Assembly (NCBI GenBank): GCA_041060555.1
Contig: JBEUDS010000030.1
Source: CAUJIW01 sp963205175
GTDB taxonomy: Bacteria > Pseudomonadota > Alphaproteobacteria > Sphingomonadales > Sphingomonadaceae
Reading direction: 5' to 3' (one strand)
DNA length: 40,890 nucleotides
Shown here: positions 8,476 through 19,069 of the stretch, in pieces
Layout: each line of letters starts with the position of its first letter
Position numbering within the stretch: position 1 is the first letter of the stretch
Position numbers and translations under genes: made by a program
The notes under the pieces: model-generated
Told to the model about the DNA's origin: nothing
The model's database searches: none
What the model saw: only the letters and a program-made list of their open reading frames with translations

Positions 8476-9042
8476 ATGTATCATCCCAATGTCCTGCCCA
8501 GGCTGGAACAGTGCCCGGCGCTGGTCCTCAACGCCGACTGCACGCCGCTGTCCTATTACCCGCTCAGCCTGTGGGATTGGCAGACCACCATCAAGGCGGT
8601 ATTTCTCGACCGGGTGAACATCGTCGCCGAATATGAGCGCGAGATTCATTCCCCCAGCTTCGCCATGAAGCTGCCGTCGGTGATCCGGCTGAAGCAGTAC
8701 ATCAAGCCGGCGCGCTACCCTGCCTTCACCCGCTTCAACCTGTTCCTGCGCGACCGTTTCAGCTGCTCCTACTGTGGCGCCCGCGACGACCTCACCTTCG
8801 ACCATGTGGTGCCGCGCGCCCAGGGCGGCCGCACCACGTGGGAGAATGTCACCACGGCCTGCGCGCCGTGCAACCTGCGCAAGGGTGGCCGCACCCCGCT
8901 GGAGGCGCACATGAAGCTGCGCCAGCAGCCGCACCAGCCGACAACCTTCGAGTTGCAGGAACAGGGGCGCGCCTTCCCGCCCCACTTCCTGCACGAGACC
9001 TGGCGCGACTACCTCTACTGGGATACCGAACTGGAAGCCTGA
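8476..9042 (+). CDS. HNH endonuclease family protein
   Basis: A 188-residue protein with a C-terminal HNH nuclease fold. A zinc-like Cys97-x2-Cys100 leads to the catalytic Asp109-His110 (TFDHVVPRAQGG), Asn124 (TWENVTTAC) and Cys129-x2-Cys132-Asn133. This is the compact HNH type of unknown physiological target that is widespread as a solitary chromosomal gene. The ATG at 8476 is preceded by GGAGG at 8461-8465. An upstream in-frame ATG at 8431 lacks such a site. No restriction or methylase gene is next to it, so I do not call it a restriction enzyme. Confidence 0.88.
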   Translation: MYHPNVLPRLEQCPALVLNADCTPLSYYPLSLWDWQTTIKAVFLDRVNIVAEYEREIHSPSFAMKLPSVIRLKQYIKPARYPAFTRFNLFLRDRFSCSYCGARDDLTFDHVVPRAQGGRTTWENVTTACAPCNLRKGGRTPLEAHMKLRQQPHQPTTFELQEQGRAFPPHFLHETWRDYLYWDTELEA

Positions 9043-9088
9043 GCCTTCATCTGGCGACGCCATCGCACCGCCCGCCGGCGCCGCGTGC

Positions 9089-9526
9089 TCAGTCGTGGGC
9101 CGGGGTGACGCGGGCGATCCACGGGTCGGTGAGGTCTTCCAGCACCAGGTCGAGGCATTCGACCTCCAGCCGGATCGCCGGGCCGCCGGCGAAGGTCAGC
9201 GCCAGTGCCGCCGCCTCGTCCGCGCCCGGTTCAACCGTCACCGCCAGCAGGTCGAGCACATGCGGGATGGCGGCGGTCGCCGCCGCCTCGGCCGGCCAGT
9301 CGCGCCGCTGCGCCTTCAGCACGCCCTCGATGCGCAGCGCCGCCCGCACCCGCGTCGGCGCCGGGCGCTTTTCCTCCCAGCGGTAGCGGTTCATCAGCAG
9401 CACCAGCCGGCGGGCGCGCGGGTCGAAGGCGACCTCGGCGGGCAGTACCGCCGCGTCCTGCACCAGCGCCGAGATCACCGCCACGTCGTCGACGGACTGG
9501 GCCAGCAGTCGCAGCGCCGGCGCCAT
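9089..9526 (-). CDS. DUF2948 family protein
   Basis: A 145-residue protein of the uncharacterised DUF2948 family. I recognise it from the LRLLAQSVDDVAVISALVQD opening, the RRLVLLMNRYRWE strand and the DLTDPWIA ending. It has no signal peptide, membrane segment or catalytic motif that I can name. The start ATG (9526) sits two bases past the murA stop, so the two are very likely co-translated. The frame is open further upstream through murA, but that extension is out of frame with murA and Arg/His/Gly-rich nonsense. Its link to murA suggests, but does not show, a cell-envelope role. Confidence 0.85.
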   Translation of the reverse strand: MAPALRLLAQSVDDVAVISALVQDAAVLPAEVAFDPRARRLVLLMNRYRWEEKRPAPTRVRAALRIEGVLKAQRRDWPAEAAATAAIPHVLDLLAVTVEPGADEAAALALTFAGGPAIRLEVECLDLVLEDLTDPWIARVTPAHD

Positions 9527-9528
9527 GG

Positions 9529-10812
9529 TTATTCGCCGCCCGCGCGTTCGATGTCGGCGCCGACCGCCTGGAGCTTCTCCTCCAGCCGTTCGTAGCCGCG
9601 ATCGAGGTGGTAGATGCGGCTGACCGTGGTCTCGCCACGGGCGGCAAGGCCAGCGATCACCAGGCTCATCGAGGCGCGCAGGTCGGTCGCCATCACCGGC
9701 GCGCCGGTAAGATATTCGACGCCGCGCACGAAGGCCGAGCGACCGCGCACCTGGATATCGGCGCCCATGCGCGCCAGTTCCGGCACGTGCATGTAGCGGT
9801 TCTCGAAAATGGTCTCGGTGAGCACGCTGGCGCCGTCGGCCAGCGTCAGCATGGCCATGAACTGGGCCTGCATGTCGGTGGGGAAACCGGGATAGGGCGC
9901 GGTGGTGACCGAGATGCCCTTGAGAGAGCCGCCCTTGCGGGCGACCTTCATGCCGTCGCGGGTGGTGGTGATGGCGACGCCGGCCTCGTCGAACGCCTCG
10001 ATGACCGAGCCCAGCGTGTCGACGCGGGCGCCCACCAGCTCCAGCTCGCCGCCGGTGATGGCGGCAGCACAGGCGTAGGAACCGGCCTCGATGCGGTCCG
10101 GCATCACCGCGTAGGTGGCGCCGTGCAACCGCGTCTTGCCCTGGATGATCAGCCGTTCGGTGCCGATGCCCTCGATGTCGGCGCCCATCGCCTGCAGACA
10201 CAGCGCGAGGTCGACGATTTCCGGCTCGCGGGCGGCGTTCTCCAGCACCGTCTCGCCGTGCGCCAGCGTCGCGGCCATCAGCAGGTTTTCCGTGGCGCCC
10301 ACCGAGACGAACGGAAAGCGCACCACGGCGCCCTTCAGCCCGTCCGGCGCCGCCGCCTTGACGTAGCCTTCGGTCAGCTCGATGCGGGCGCCCAGATGCT
10401 CCAGGCCTTTCAGGTGCAGGTCGATCGGCCGGGTGCCGATGGCGCAGCCGCCGGGCAGGCTGACCGTCGCCTCGCCGCAGCGGGCCAGCAGCGGCCCCAG
10501 CACCAGCACCGAGGCGCGCATCTTGCGCACGATGTCATAGGGGGCGACCGTCGAGGTGATCCGCCCGGCCTTCAGCGTCATCACCCGGCCGAACTCCTCC
10601 GGCCGGCTGCCCTCCAGCGTCAGCGACACGCCGTGCTGGTTCAGCAGGTGGCTGAAGGTGTCGATGTCGGCCAGCCGCGGCAGGTTGCGCAGCGTCAGCG
10701 GCTCCTCGGTGAGAATCGCCGCCGGCATCAGCGTCAGGGCGGCGTTCTTGGCGCCCGAGATGGGCAGGCGACCGGCGAGCGGCTTGCCGCCGCGAATGAT
10801 GATCTTGTCCAT
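9529..10812 (-). CDS. murA: UDP-N-acetylglucosamine 1-carboxyvinyltransferase
   Basis: First committed enzyme of peptidoglycan synthesis, adding enolpyruvate from PEP to UDP-GlcNAc in the cytoplasm. It is 427 residues long, the standard two-domain EPSP-synthase fold. Lys22-Asn23 in SGAKNAAL bind substrate. The catalytic loop is LPGGCAIGTRPIDLH with Cys123, so the enzyme should be fosfomycin-sensitive by this criterion. The gene follows the short-chain dehydrogenase by 50 bases and is followed almost without gap by the DUF2948 gene, making a likely three-gene unit. Confidence 0.97.
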   Translation of the reverse strand: MDKIIIRGGKPLAGRLPISGAKNAALTLMPAAILTEEPLTLRNLPRLADIDTFSHLLNQHGVSLTLEGSRPEEFGRVMTLKAGRITSTVAPYDIVRKMRASVLVLGPLLARCGEATVSLPGGCAIGTRPIDLHLKGLEHLGARIELTEGYVKAAAPDGLKGAVVRFPFVSVGATENLLMAATLAHGETVLENAAREPEIVDLALCLQAMGADIEGIGTERLIIQGKTRLHGATYAVMPDRIEAGSYACAAAITGGELELVGARVDTLGSVIEAFDEAGVAITTTRDGMKVARKGGSLKGISVTTAPYPGFPTDMQAQFMAMLTLADGASVLTETIFENRYMHVPELARMGADIQVRGRSAFVRGVEYLTGAPVMATDLRASMSLVIAGLAARGETTVSRIYHLDRGYERLEEKLQAVGADIERAGGE

Positions 10813-10862
10813 GACCCGCTCTTATCGCGGCGCACCGTTCGCCACAAGCGCCGCGCACCCCC

Positions 10863-11630
10863 TCAGGCAATGGTGGTGCCGCCGTCGACGACGATCGCCT
10901 GGCCGGTGACATAGGTGCCGGCCGCCGACGCCAGGAACACCGCCGCGCCGGCGATTTCGTCCGGCTGGCCGATGCGCTGGAGCGGGGTGGTGGCGGTGAT
11001 GTGCTTCAGTGTGTCCGGGTTCTCCCACAGCGCGCGGGCGAAATCGGTCTGGATGAGGCCCGGCGCGATGCAGTTGACGCGGATATTGTGCCGGCCGAAC
11101 TCCACCGCGAGGTTGCGGGCGAGCTGGAAGTCGGCGGCCTTGGAGACATTGTAGGCGCCGATGATCGACGATCCCTTCAGGCCGCCGATGGACGAGACGA
11201 TGATGATGGCGCCGTCGCGCCGTTCGATCATCTGGGGTGCTGCCATCTGGATCAGCCAGTGGTTGGCGATGACGTTGTTTTCCAGAATCTTGCGGAACTG
11301 GTCGTCCTCGATGCCGCCCATCGGGCCATAGTAGGGGTTGGTGGCGGCGTTGCAGACCAGGATGTCGATGCGGCCGAAGGCGGCCAGGGTCTCGTCCACC
11401 AGCCGCTGCAGGTCTTCCTTGGCGGAGATGTTGGCGGGAATGGCGATGGCGCGGGCCTCGCCATGGCCGGCGTTGATCGCCTCGGCGACCTCCTCGCACG
11501 GGCCGGCCTTGCGCGAGGAGATGACGACGCGGGCGCCCTGTTCGGCCATGCGCTCGGCGATGGCCCGGCCGATGCCGCGCGAGGACCCGGTGATGACGGC
11601 CACCCGGCCGGTGAGATCGAACAGGCTCAT
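10863..11630 (-). CDS. Short-chain dehydrogenase/reductase (SDR)
   Basis: A 255-residue classical SDR oxidoreductase. The nucleotide-binding TGSSRGIG lies at residues 14-21, the NAA motif (CNAATNP) at about 94-98, catalytic Ser146/147 in IIIVSSIGG, and Tyr160/Lys164 in AYNVSKAA. The C-terminus (VTGQAIVVDGGTTIA) is the usual one for NAD(P)-dependent alcohol or 3-oxoacyl reductases. The substrate is not readable. The gene diverges from the MDR reductase at 11790, and both may act on acyl or carbonyl compounds. It lies just upstream of murA on the same strand. Confidence 0.9.
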   Translation of the reverse strand: MSLFDLTGRVAVITGSSRGIGRAIAERMAEQGARVVISSRKAGPCEEVAEAINAGHGEARAIAIPANISAKEDLQRLVDETLAAFGRIDILVCNAATNPYYGPMGGIEDDQFRKILENNVIANHWLIQMAAPQMIERRDGAIIIVSSIGGLKGSSIIGAYNVSKAADFQLARNLAVEFGRHNIRVNCIAPGLIQTDFARALWENPDTLKHITATTPLQRIGQPDEIAGAAVFLASAAGTYVTGQAIVVDGGTTIA

Positions 11631-11684
11631 GGCGCCTTCTCCCCTAGTGGTTACCTGCTGTGGCTACCCCGTTGGCGTTGCCCA

Positions 11685-11713
11685 TTGACTTTGACGGGCC
11701 GGACTCCTTGTAT
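11685..11713 (+). promoter_or_regulatory. Possible promoter of the MDR reductase / thioesterase pair
   Basis: TTGACT (11685-11690) and TTGTAT (11708-11713) are separated by 17 bases in the divergent intergenic region. The -35 match is good and the -10 match poor. A second TTGACG directly follows the first. This is a weak call. Confidence 0.3.
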
Positions 11714-11789
11714 CGGGCTCCTGAGGCGCGCTCAATCTTCTCTGTGGCCGCGTCCGCCCTATCTGTTCCGTATCCCGGGGAGTTTTGCC

Positions 11790-12803
11790 ATGACTGCTGT
11801 TCAATCGCGCGAAGTGCATCTCAAACGCCGCCCGGTCGGCCTGCCGCAGCCGGCCGATTTCGCCATCCAGACCGTGACGCTGGGACCGCCCGCCGCCGGC
11901 GAGGTGCTGGTGCGCAATCACTGGATGTCGGTCGACCCCTATATGCGCGGCCGCATGTACGACCGGCCGAGCTACGTGCCGCCGTTCGCGCTGGACGAGG
12001 TGATGCTGGGCGGCGCCGTCGGCGAGGTGGTGGCGTCGGCCGATCCGTCGCTGGCGGTGGGCGACCTGGTGCTGTCCCTGCTGGGCTGGCGGGAGTGGTC
12101 GCAGGGTCCGGCCTCGGCCTTCCAGAAGCTGCCGCGCCTGCCCGGCGTGCCGGAGGAGGCGTTCCTCGGCGCGCTCGGCATGCCGGGGCTGACCGCCTAT
12201 GCCGGCCTGCTCAAGATCGGCGACCCCAAGCCCGGCGATACGGTGTTCGTCTCCGGCGCCGCCGGCGCGGTGGGCTCGATGGTCTGCCAGATCGCCAAGA
12301 TCAAGGGCTGCACGGTGGTTGCCTCGGCCGGCTCCGACGCCAAGTGCGACTGGCTGCGCTCGGTGGGTGTTGACCATGCCATCAACTACAAGACAGCGCC
12401 CAGCCTGCTGGCGGCGGTGAAGGCGGCGGCGCCCAAGGGTATCGACGTCTATTTCGACAATGTCGGCGGCGAGCATTTCGAGGTCGCCATCGAGTGCGCC
12501 CGGCCGTTCGCCCGCTTCGTCGAGTGCGGCATGATCGCCGAGTACAACGCGGCCGAGGCCCCGCCGGGGCCGCGCAACCTCATGCAGATCGTCGGCAAGA
12601 GCCTGAAGATCCAGGGGTTCATCGTCACACAGTTCGCCGATCTGCAGCCGCAGTTCCTCGCCGAGGCCGGCCAGTGGGTGGCCGAGGGCCGCATCAGGTG
12701 GGAGCAGACGGTCGAACACGGCATCGATAACGCGGTGGCGGCCTTCCTCAAGCTGTTCTCCGGCGGCAATACCGGCAAGATGCTGGTCAGGCTGGCCGAC
12801 TGA
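11790..12803 (+). CDS. Zinc-free MDR family NADP-dependent oxidoreductase
   Basis: A 337-residue medium-chain reductase of the leukotriene B4 dehydrogenase/CurA-like group, which reduces activated double bonds of enones with NADPH. The N-terminal catalytic domain has RNHWMSVDPYMRGRM, typical of the group, and no structural-zinc cysteine cluster. The Rossmann motif GAAGAVGSMVCQIAKIKG follows, with DVYFDNVGGEHFE near the C-terminal third. I chose the ATG at 11790 because the frame upstream is unlike the family. It is 16 bases ahead of the thioesterase gene, so the two probably share a transcript. Confidence 0.9.
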   Translation: MTAVQSREVHLKRRPVGLPQPADFAIQTVTLGPPAAGEVLVRNHWMSVDPYMRGRMYDRPSYVPPFALDEVMLGGAVGEVVASADPSLAVGDLVLSLLGWREWSQGPASAFQKLPRLPGVPEEAFLGALGMPGLTAYAGLLKIGDPKPGDTVFVSGAAGAVGSMVCQIAKIKGCTVVASAGSDAKCDWLRSVGVDHAINYKTAPSLLAAVKAAAPKGIDVYFDNVGGEHFEVAIECARPFARFVECGMIAEYNAAEAPPGPRNLMQIVGKSLKIQGFIVTQFADLQPQFLAEAGQWVAEGRIRWEQTVEHGIDNAVAAFLKLFSGGNTGKMLVRLAD

Positions 12804-12819
12804 ACCGGGAGCACCAGGC

Positions 12820-13677
12820 ATGAGCGACAGGAACGCAGGCGCCGGCGTGGGCGCCTTCGACCGGGCGACGGCGCTGACCCCCGACGGGGCGGACGGCTGG
12901 GTCGGCCATACCGACAAAAGCTACTGGAACATGCTCGGCCCCTATGGCGGCTGGTCGGCGGCACTGCTGCTCAAAGCGGTGCTGAACGACCCGCGGGCGC
13001 GCGGCGCGCCAATCTCGGCGACGGTGAGCTTCTGCGGCGCCATCGCCGACGGCCCGTTTCGCATCCGCACCCGCCTGGTGCGGCGCAACCGGTCGACGGA
13101 CTTCTGGGCCGCCGAGCTGTGCCAGGGTGCTGCCGAGGGCGGTGGCGAGGGGGCCGGCGAGCAGGTGTGCGGCCAGATTCTCGTCACCATGGCCGAGCGG
13201 CGGGAGACGGCGGGCTTCACCCAGGGCGAGCGGCCGTCCTGTCGTCTGCCGGAAGAGCTGGCGCCGGTGCGCGGCGGCTCCGGCTTCCCCTGGTTCGAAC
13301 GCTACGACATCCGCTGGGCGGCCGGCCGGCCGTTCAAGGGCACCGGCGACACCCGTTCCCTGACCTGGGTGCGCGATGTCGAGGCGCGGCCGCTCGACCA
13401 TCCGCTGCTGCTGTCGATCTGCGACACCGTGCTGCCGCGGGTGTTCTTCCACCAGCAGACGCCGTCGCCCATCGCCACGGTGACGCTGAACGCCTATTTC
13501 CACGCGACGCCGGAGGAAATTCACGCCGTCGCTGGCGACTGGCTGCTGCTCAGCGCCACCGGCCGGCGGGCGCATCAGGGCTTCTTCGACCATCAGGCGA
13601 CGCTGTGGAGCCGCGACGGCACGCTGATCGCCACCACCGAGCAGCTGGCCTGGTACCGCTCGGCCGAGACCGCCTGA
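12820..13677 (+). CDS. Acyl-CoA thioesterase-like protein (double hotdog)
   Basis: A 285-residue protein resembling TesB-type thioesterase family members, with two hotdog halves. The first half has NMLGPYGGWSAALLLKAV and an RTRLVRRNRSTDFWAAEL strand. The second has FFHQQTPSPIATVTLNAYFH and ends with HQATLWSRDGTLIATTEQLAWYR, the family's closing strand. It should hydrolyse a CoA thioester, but the acyl group is unknown. It follows the MDR reductase by 16 bases and converges on dcd. Confidence 0.82.
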   Translation: MSDRNAGAGVGAFDRATALTPDGADGWVGHTDKSYWNMLGPYGGWSAALLLKAVLNDPRARGAPISATVSFCGAIADGPFRIRTRLVRRNRSTDFWAAELCQGAAEGGGEGAGEQVCGQILVTMAERRETAGFTQGERPSCRLPEELAPVRGGSGFPWFERYDIRWAAGRPFKGTGDTRSLTWVRDVEARPLDHPLLLSICDTVLPRVFFHQQTPSPIATVTLNAYFHATPEEIHAVAGDWLLLSATGRRAHQGFFDHQATLWSRDGTLIATTEQLAWYRSAETA

Positions 13678-13689
13678 GGGCGGCGCAGC

Positions 13690-14241
13690 CTAGAGTCGCG
13701 GCAGGGTGACGCCGCGCTGGCCCTGATACTTGCCGGCGCGGTCGGCATAGCTGACCTCGCAGGGCTCGTTACCTTGCAGGAACAGGAACTGGCAGGCGCC
13801 CTCGTTGGCGTAGACCTTGGCCGGCAGTGGCGTGGTGTTGGAGAACTCCAGCGTCACATGACCCTCCCAGCCCGGCTCCAGCGGCGTCACGTTGACGATG
13901 ATGCCGCAGCGGGCATAGGTCGACTTGCCGAGACAGATCACCAGCACATCGCGGGGAATGCGGAAATACTCGACGGTGCGGGCGAGCACGAACGAGTTGG
14001 GCGGGATGATACACACCGCCTGCTGGCGGTCGACGAACGAGGCCGGCGAGAAGTCCTTGGGGTCGACCACCGCGTTGTCGACGTTGGTGAAGATCTTGAA
14101 CTCGTCGGCCACCCGGGCGTCGTAGCCGTAGGACGACAGGCCGTAGGAGATGCCCTCGCGCTTCTGGCCGTCGATGAACGGCTCGATCATGCCCTGTTCC
14201 AGCGCCAGCTTGCGGATTGCCTTGTCGGAAAGTACGGCCAT
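13690..14241 (-). CDS. dcd: dCTP deaminase
   Basis: Deaminates dCTP to dUTP for thymidylate supply, a cytoplasmic homotrimer in the family. The diagnostic PPNSFVLARTVEYFRIP, LGKSTYARCGIIVNVTPLEPGWEGHVTLEFSN and GKYQGQRGVTLPR blocks are all present, including the catalytic Glu in VTLEF. The length of 183 residues is close to the usual 184-193. The ATG at 14241 gives the conserved MAVLSDKAI start. The gene is 83 bases downstream of the UPF0262 gene on the same strand. Confidence 0.95.
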   Translation of the reverse strand: MAVLSDKAIRKLALEQGMIEPFIDGQKREGISYGLSSYGYDARVADEFKIFTNVDNAVVDPKDFSPASFVDRQQAVCIIPPNSFVLARTVEYFRIPRDVLVICLGKSTYARCGIIVNVTPLEPGWEGHVTLEFSNTTPLPAKVYANEGACQFLFLQGNEPCEVSYADRAGKYQGQRGVTLPRL

Positions 14242-14324
14242 GTCCTGCCTGTCTTTGAGGTGTTTGTCCTGCTGCCTCTAGCCTGTCGATGCCGCGCCGA
14301 CAACTCGGGGGCTGTGGCGGCGCC

Positions 14325-14819
14325 CTACCCCCGGATATGCAGCACGCAGATGAGGGTGAACAGCCGGCGCGCGGTGTCGAAGTCCACCTCGATCTTGTCG
14401 GCCATGCGTTCCTGCAGCATCTCGGCGGCGTCGTTGTGGATGCCGCGCCGGCCCATGTCGATGGCCTCGATCTGGCTCGGCGAGGCGTTGCGGATCGCCT
14501 GGTAGTAGCTGTCGCAGATGGCGAAATATTCGCGGATGATGCGGCGAAACGGGCTCATCGGCACCACCACCGTCTCCAGCGGCTCGCCGTGCTCGGTGGC
14601 GATGTCGAGCGCCAGCCGGCCGTCCTCCACCCGCATCACCAGCTTGTAGGGGCCGGCATAGCCGCCGGGATACGCGGTGCGCGGGGCGAAATGATTGCCC
14701 TCCAGCAGGTCGAAGATCGCCACGCGCCGTTCCTGCTCGACATCGGCGTTGCGCCACAGGATGGTGCGCTCGTCGAGGTCGACGCTGACGATCCGCTGGG
14801 TCGATGGCATCCGGCTCAT
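14325..14819 (-). CDS. UPF0262 family protein
   Basis: A 164-residue member of UPF0262, a conserved alphaproteobacterial family without known function. Recognisable blocks are RIVSVDLDERTI, ERRVAIFDLLEGN, SPFRRIIREYFAICDSYYQAIR and the C-terminal HNDAAEMLQERMADKIEVDF segment. The protein is soluble, with no signal sequence. It is on the minus strand ahead of dcd and divergent from the CoA-transferase gene. The central RRIIREYF...CDSYY helix is the most conserved part. Confidence 0.88.
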   Translation of the reverse strand: MSRMPSTQRIVSVDLDERTILWRNADVEQERRVAIFDLLEGNHFAPRTAYPGGYAGPYKLVMRVEDGRLALDIATEHGEPLETVVVPMSPFRRIIREYFAICDSYYQAIRNASPSQIEAIDMGRRGIHNDAAEMLQERMADKIEVDFDTARRLFTLICVLHIRG

Positions 14820-14905
14820 GATGTCTCATTAGCAGAAAATGCGGCGGACGCATGGCGTTTGTGCGCCCGGATCGCGCCGCGACACGCCAATTGGTTCGTT
14901 TCACA

Positions 14906-14919
14906 AATCGTTTGCGATT
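14906..14919. promoter_or_regulatory. Palindrome between UPF0262 and CoA-transferase genes
   Basis: AATCG and CGATT flank TTTG in the divergent intergenic region, inside a locally A/T-rich patch (about 14890-14925). It is a possible operator or promoter element for one or both genes. The arms are short and no regulator is identified. Confidence 0.25.
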
Positions 14920-15000
14920 ATACAAAAGCCGCATGTCGCGCTCGCGGCCCGCGCAGTAAATCGGGCGCGATCATGTCTGCCGTGTGCTTTGGGGAGCGCC

Positions 15001-16539
15001 ATGTCCGAAATCCAGATGCCGGGAATCGCCCTGTCGGAGGCGGAACTGGCCGCCCGCATCCGTCATGCGCCGACGCGCGCCCGGATCGCCAGCCCGGAGG
15101 TGGCCGCCGGCCACATCCGCGATGGCATGACCGTCGGCATGAGCGGCTTTACCCGCGCCGGGGAGGCCAAGGCGGTGCCGCTGGCGCTGGCGGCGCGGGC
15201 GCGTGCCGAGCCGCTGAAGATCACCCTCATCACCGGCGCCTCGCTGGGCAATGATCTCGACAAGACGCTGGTGGAGGCCGGCGTGCTGGCCCGGCGCATC
15301 CCCTTCCAGTCGGACCCGGCGCTGCGCCGGGCGATCAATGATGGCTCGGTGATGTTCGTCGACCAGCATCTGTCGGAGACGGTGGAGATGCTGCGCACCG
15401 GCCAGCTGGGGCCGGTGGACGTGGCGGTGATCGAGGCGGTGGCGATCACCGAGGACGGCGGCATCGTGCCGACCACCTCGGTCGGCAACTCGGCGAGCTT
15501 CGCCATCCTCGCCGACAAGGTGATCGTCGAGATCAACCTGTCGCAGCCGCTGGCGCTGGAGGGGCTGCACGACATCTACATTCCCAGCCGCCGGCCGACC
15601 CGCCAGCCGATCCCGCTGGTCCATGTCGATGACCGCATCGGCGCCACCGCCATCCCCATCGATCCGGCCAAGATCGCCGCCGTGGTCATCACCCGCAAAC
15701 TGGACAGTGCCGCCAACATCGCCGCCCCCGATGCCGATACCCGCGCCATCGCCGGTCATCTGGTGGAGTTCCTCGGCCACGAGGTGGCGCGCGGCCGGCT
15801 GGGCAATGCCTTGCAGCCGTTGCAGGCCGGCATCGGCACCATCGCCAACGCGGTGCTGCACGGACTAATCGACTCGCCGTTCGAGCAGCTGACCATGTAT
15901 TCGGAGGTGTTGCAGGACAGTACCTTCGACCTCATCGACGCCGGCAAGATGGTGTTTGCCTCCGGCTCGTCCATCACCCTGTCGGCGGCCCGTTACGCCG
16001 AGGTGATCGAGCGCATCGAGCAGTACAAGTCCCGCCTGGTGCTGCGGCCGCAGGAGATCAGCAACCACCCGGAGATCATCCGCCGGCTGGGGCTCATCTG
16101 CATCAACACGGCGCTGGAGTTCGATCTCTACGGCAACATCAACTCGACCCATGTCGGCGGCACCATGATGATGAACGGCATCGGCGGCTCGGGGGACTTT
16201 GCCCGCAACGCCTATCTGTCGGTGTTCGTCACCAAGTCGATCGCCAGGGAGGGCGCCATTTCCAGCGTGGTGCCGATGGTCAGCCACGTCGACCACTGCG
16301 AGCACGATGTCGACATCGTGGTCACCGAGCAGGGGCTGGCCGACCTGCGGGGTCTTGCCCCGCGCGAGCGGGCCCGGCTGATCATCGACAACTGCGTCCA
16401 CCCGCTCTACCGCGACCGGCTGGCGGACTATTTCGCCCGCGCCTGCGCCCGGGGCGGCCACACGCCCCATGTGCTGGAGGCGGCGCTGTCGTGGCACACC
16501 GCGCTCGCCCGCCACGGCAGCATGAAGCCCGACGCCTGA
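15001..16539 (+). CDS. Acetyl-CoA hydrolase/transferase family (succinyl-CoA:acetate type)
   Basis: A 512-residue class I CoA-transferase of the AarC/SCACT type, exchanging CoA between short acids such as acetate, propionate and succinate. The N-terminal GMTVGMSGFTRAGEAKAVP, the central GIGTIANAVLHGL and MYSEVLQD (catalytic Glu302), and GGTMMMNGIGGSGDFARNAYLS are the family's signatures. The C-terminal half contains SHVDHCEHDVDIVVTEQGLADLRG. The ATG at 15001 gives the usual length. The gene is monocistronic in appearance. Its stop codon is the loop of a small hairpin (16531-16545). Confidence 0.93.
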   Translation: MSEIQMPGIALSEAELAARIRHAPTRARIASPEVAAGHIRDGMTVGMSGFTRAGEAKAVPLALAARARAEPLKITLITGASLGNDLDKTLVEAGVLARRIPFQSDPALRRAINDGSVMFVDQHLSETVEMLRTGQLGPVDVAVIEAVAITEDGGIVPTTSVGNSASFAILADKVIVEINLSQPLALEGLHDIYIPSRRPTRQPIPLVHVDDRIGATAIPIDPAKIAAVVITRKLDSAANIAAPDADTRAIAGHLVEFLGHEVARGRLGNALQPLQAGIGTIANAVLHGLIDSPFEQLTMYSEVLQDSTFDLIDAGKMVFASGSSITLSAARYAEVIERIEQYKSRLVLRPQEISNHPEIIRRLGLICINTALEFDLYGNINSTHVGGTMMMNGIGGSGDFARNAYLSVFVTKSIAREGAISSVVPMVSHVDHCEHDVDIVVTEQGLADLRGLAPRERARLIIDNCVHPLYRDRLADYFARACARGGHTPHVLEAALSWHTALARHGSMKPDA

Positions 16540-16545
16540 GGCGTC
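16531..16545 (+). terminator. Stop-codon hairpin at the end of the CoA-transferase gene
   Basis: GACGCC and GGCGTC form a perfect 6-bp stem whose three-base loop is the TGA stop codon, followed by ATTTG. A copy of the 13 bases GACGCCTGAGGCG recurs at 16558-16570. It may be a weak terminator between convergent genes; there is no proper T-run. Confidence 0.35.
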
Positions 16546-16577
16546 ATTTGGGGTCCGACGCCTGAGGCGATCGCGAT

Positions 16578-17021
16578 CTAGCGGCGATCGCTGAAGAAGG
16601 CGCGCAGCAGCGCGGCGGCGGCGGTCTCGCCGATGCCGCCATAAACGTCGGGCCGGTGATGGCAGGTCGGCTGGCTGAACACCCGCGCCCCGTGCTCGAC
16701 ACCGCCGCCCTTGGGGTCGGCGGCGCCGAAATACAGCCGGCGCAGGCGGGCGAAGGAAATGGCGCCAGCGCACATCGGGCAAGGCTCCAGCGTCACATAG
16801 AGATCACAGCCGGTCAGCCGCTCGTCGCCCAGGGCGGCACAGGCGGCGCGGATCGCCAGCATCTCGGCGTGCGCCGTGGGGTCGGCGAGTTCACGGGTGC
16901 GGTTGCCGGCCCGCGCCAGCACCCGGCCGCCGGCGTCGACGATGACCGCGCCTACCGGCACCTCGCCGCGCGCCGCCGCCGCCTGCGCCTCGCCCAGCGC
17001 CATGTCCATGAAGCCTGTCAT
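16578..17021 (-). CDS. tadA: tRNA-specific adenosine deaminase
   Basis: Converts the wobble adenosine of tRNA(Arg)(ACG) to inosine. It has 147 residues. The zinc/catalytic motif HAE is at 51-53 (TAHAEMLAIRAA) and PCPMC at 80-84, both intact; the C-terminal FFSDRR is short but normal. The neighbouring VYGGIGETAAAALLRAFF helix helps hold the tRNA in known members. It lies about 30 bases downstream of typA on the same strand, so it may be co-transcribed with it. Confidence 0.95.
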   Translation of the reverse strand: MTGFMDMALGEAQAAAARGEVPVGAVIVDAGGRVLARAGNRTRELADPTAHAEMLAIRAACAALGDERLTGCDLYVTLEPCPMCAGAISFARLRRLYFGAADPKGGGVEHGARVFSQPTCHHRPDVYGGIGETAAAALLRAFFSDRR

Positions 17022-17051
17022 GCGCCCAGTCTAGAAGACGGCGCGCGTCGC

Positions 17052-18872
<1,821 letters not shown>

Positions 18873-19069
18873 GGGTTCTCTCGGTGCTGGCCCCGGAAAA
18901 CAACCGGCGGCTGGGCAAAAAATATGGCCTGACCGGGGCGCAACTCGCGCACCCCGCCAGACCTTTGGCGGCGCCTATACACGATTCTACCGCACCGCAG
19001 CAAGGAGATTGCGCGACGGCGTCGGGGCCTGCCACGGGTGCGCGTCAACCCGCGGCGGCATCACCGCGC

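Noticed and set aside
8476..9042. HNH gene as part of a restriction or anti-phage system
   Set aside because: No methylase, helicase or other defence gene is adjacent. The solitary HNH family is common in chromosomes.
9527..10201. N-terminal extension of the DUF2948 frame over murA
   Set aside because: It is out of frame with murA and of low complexity (Arg, His, Gly). The family start is at 9526.
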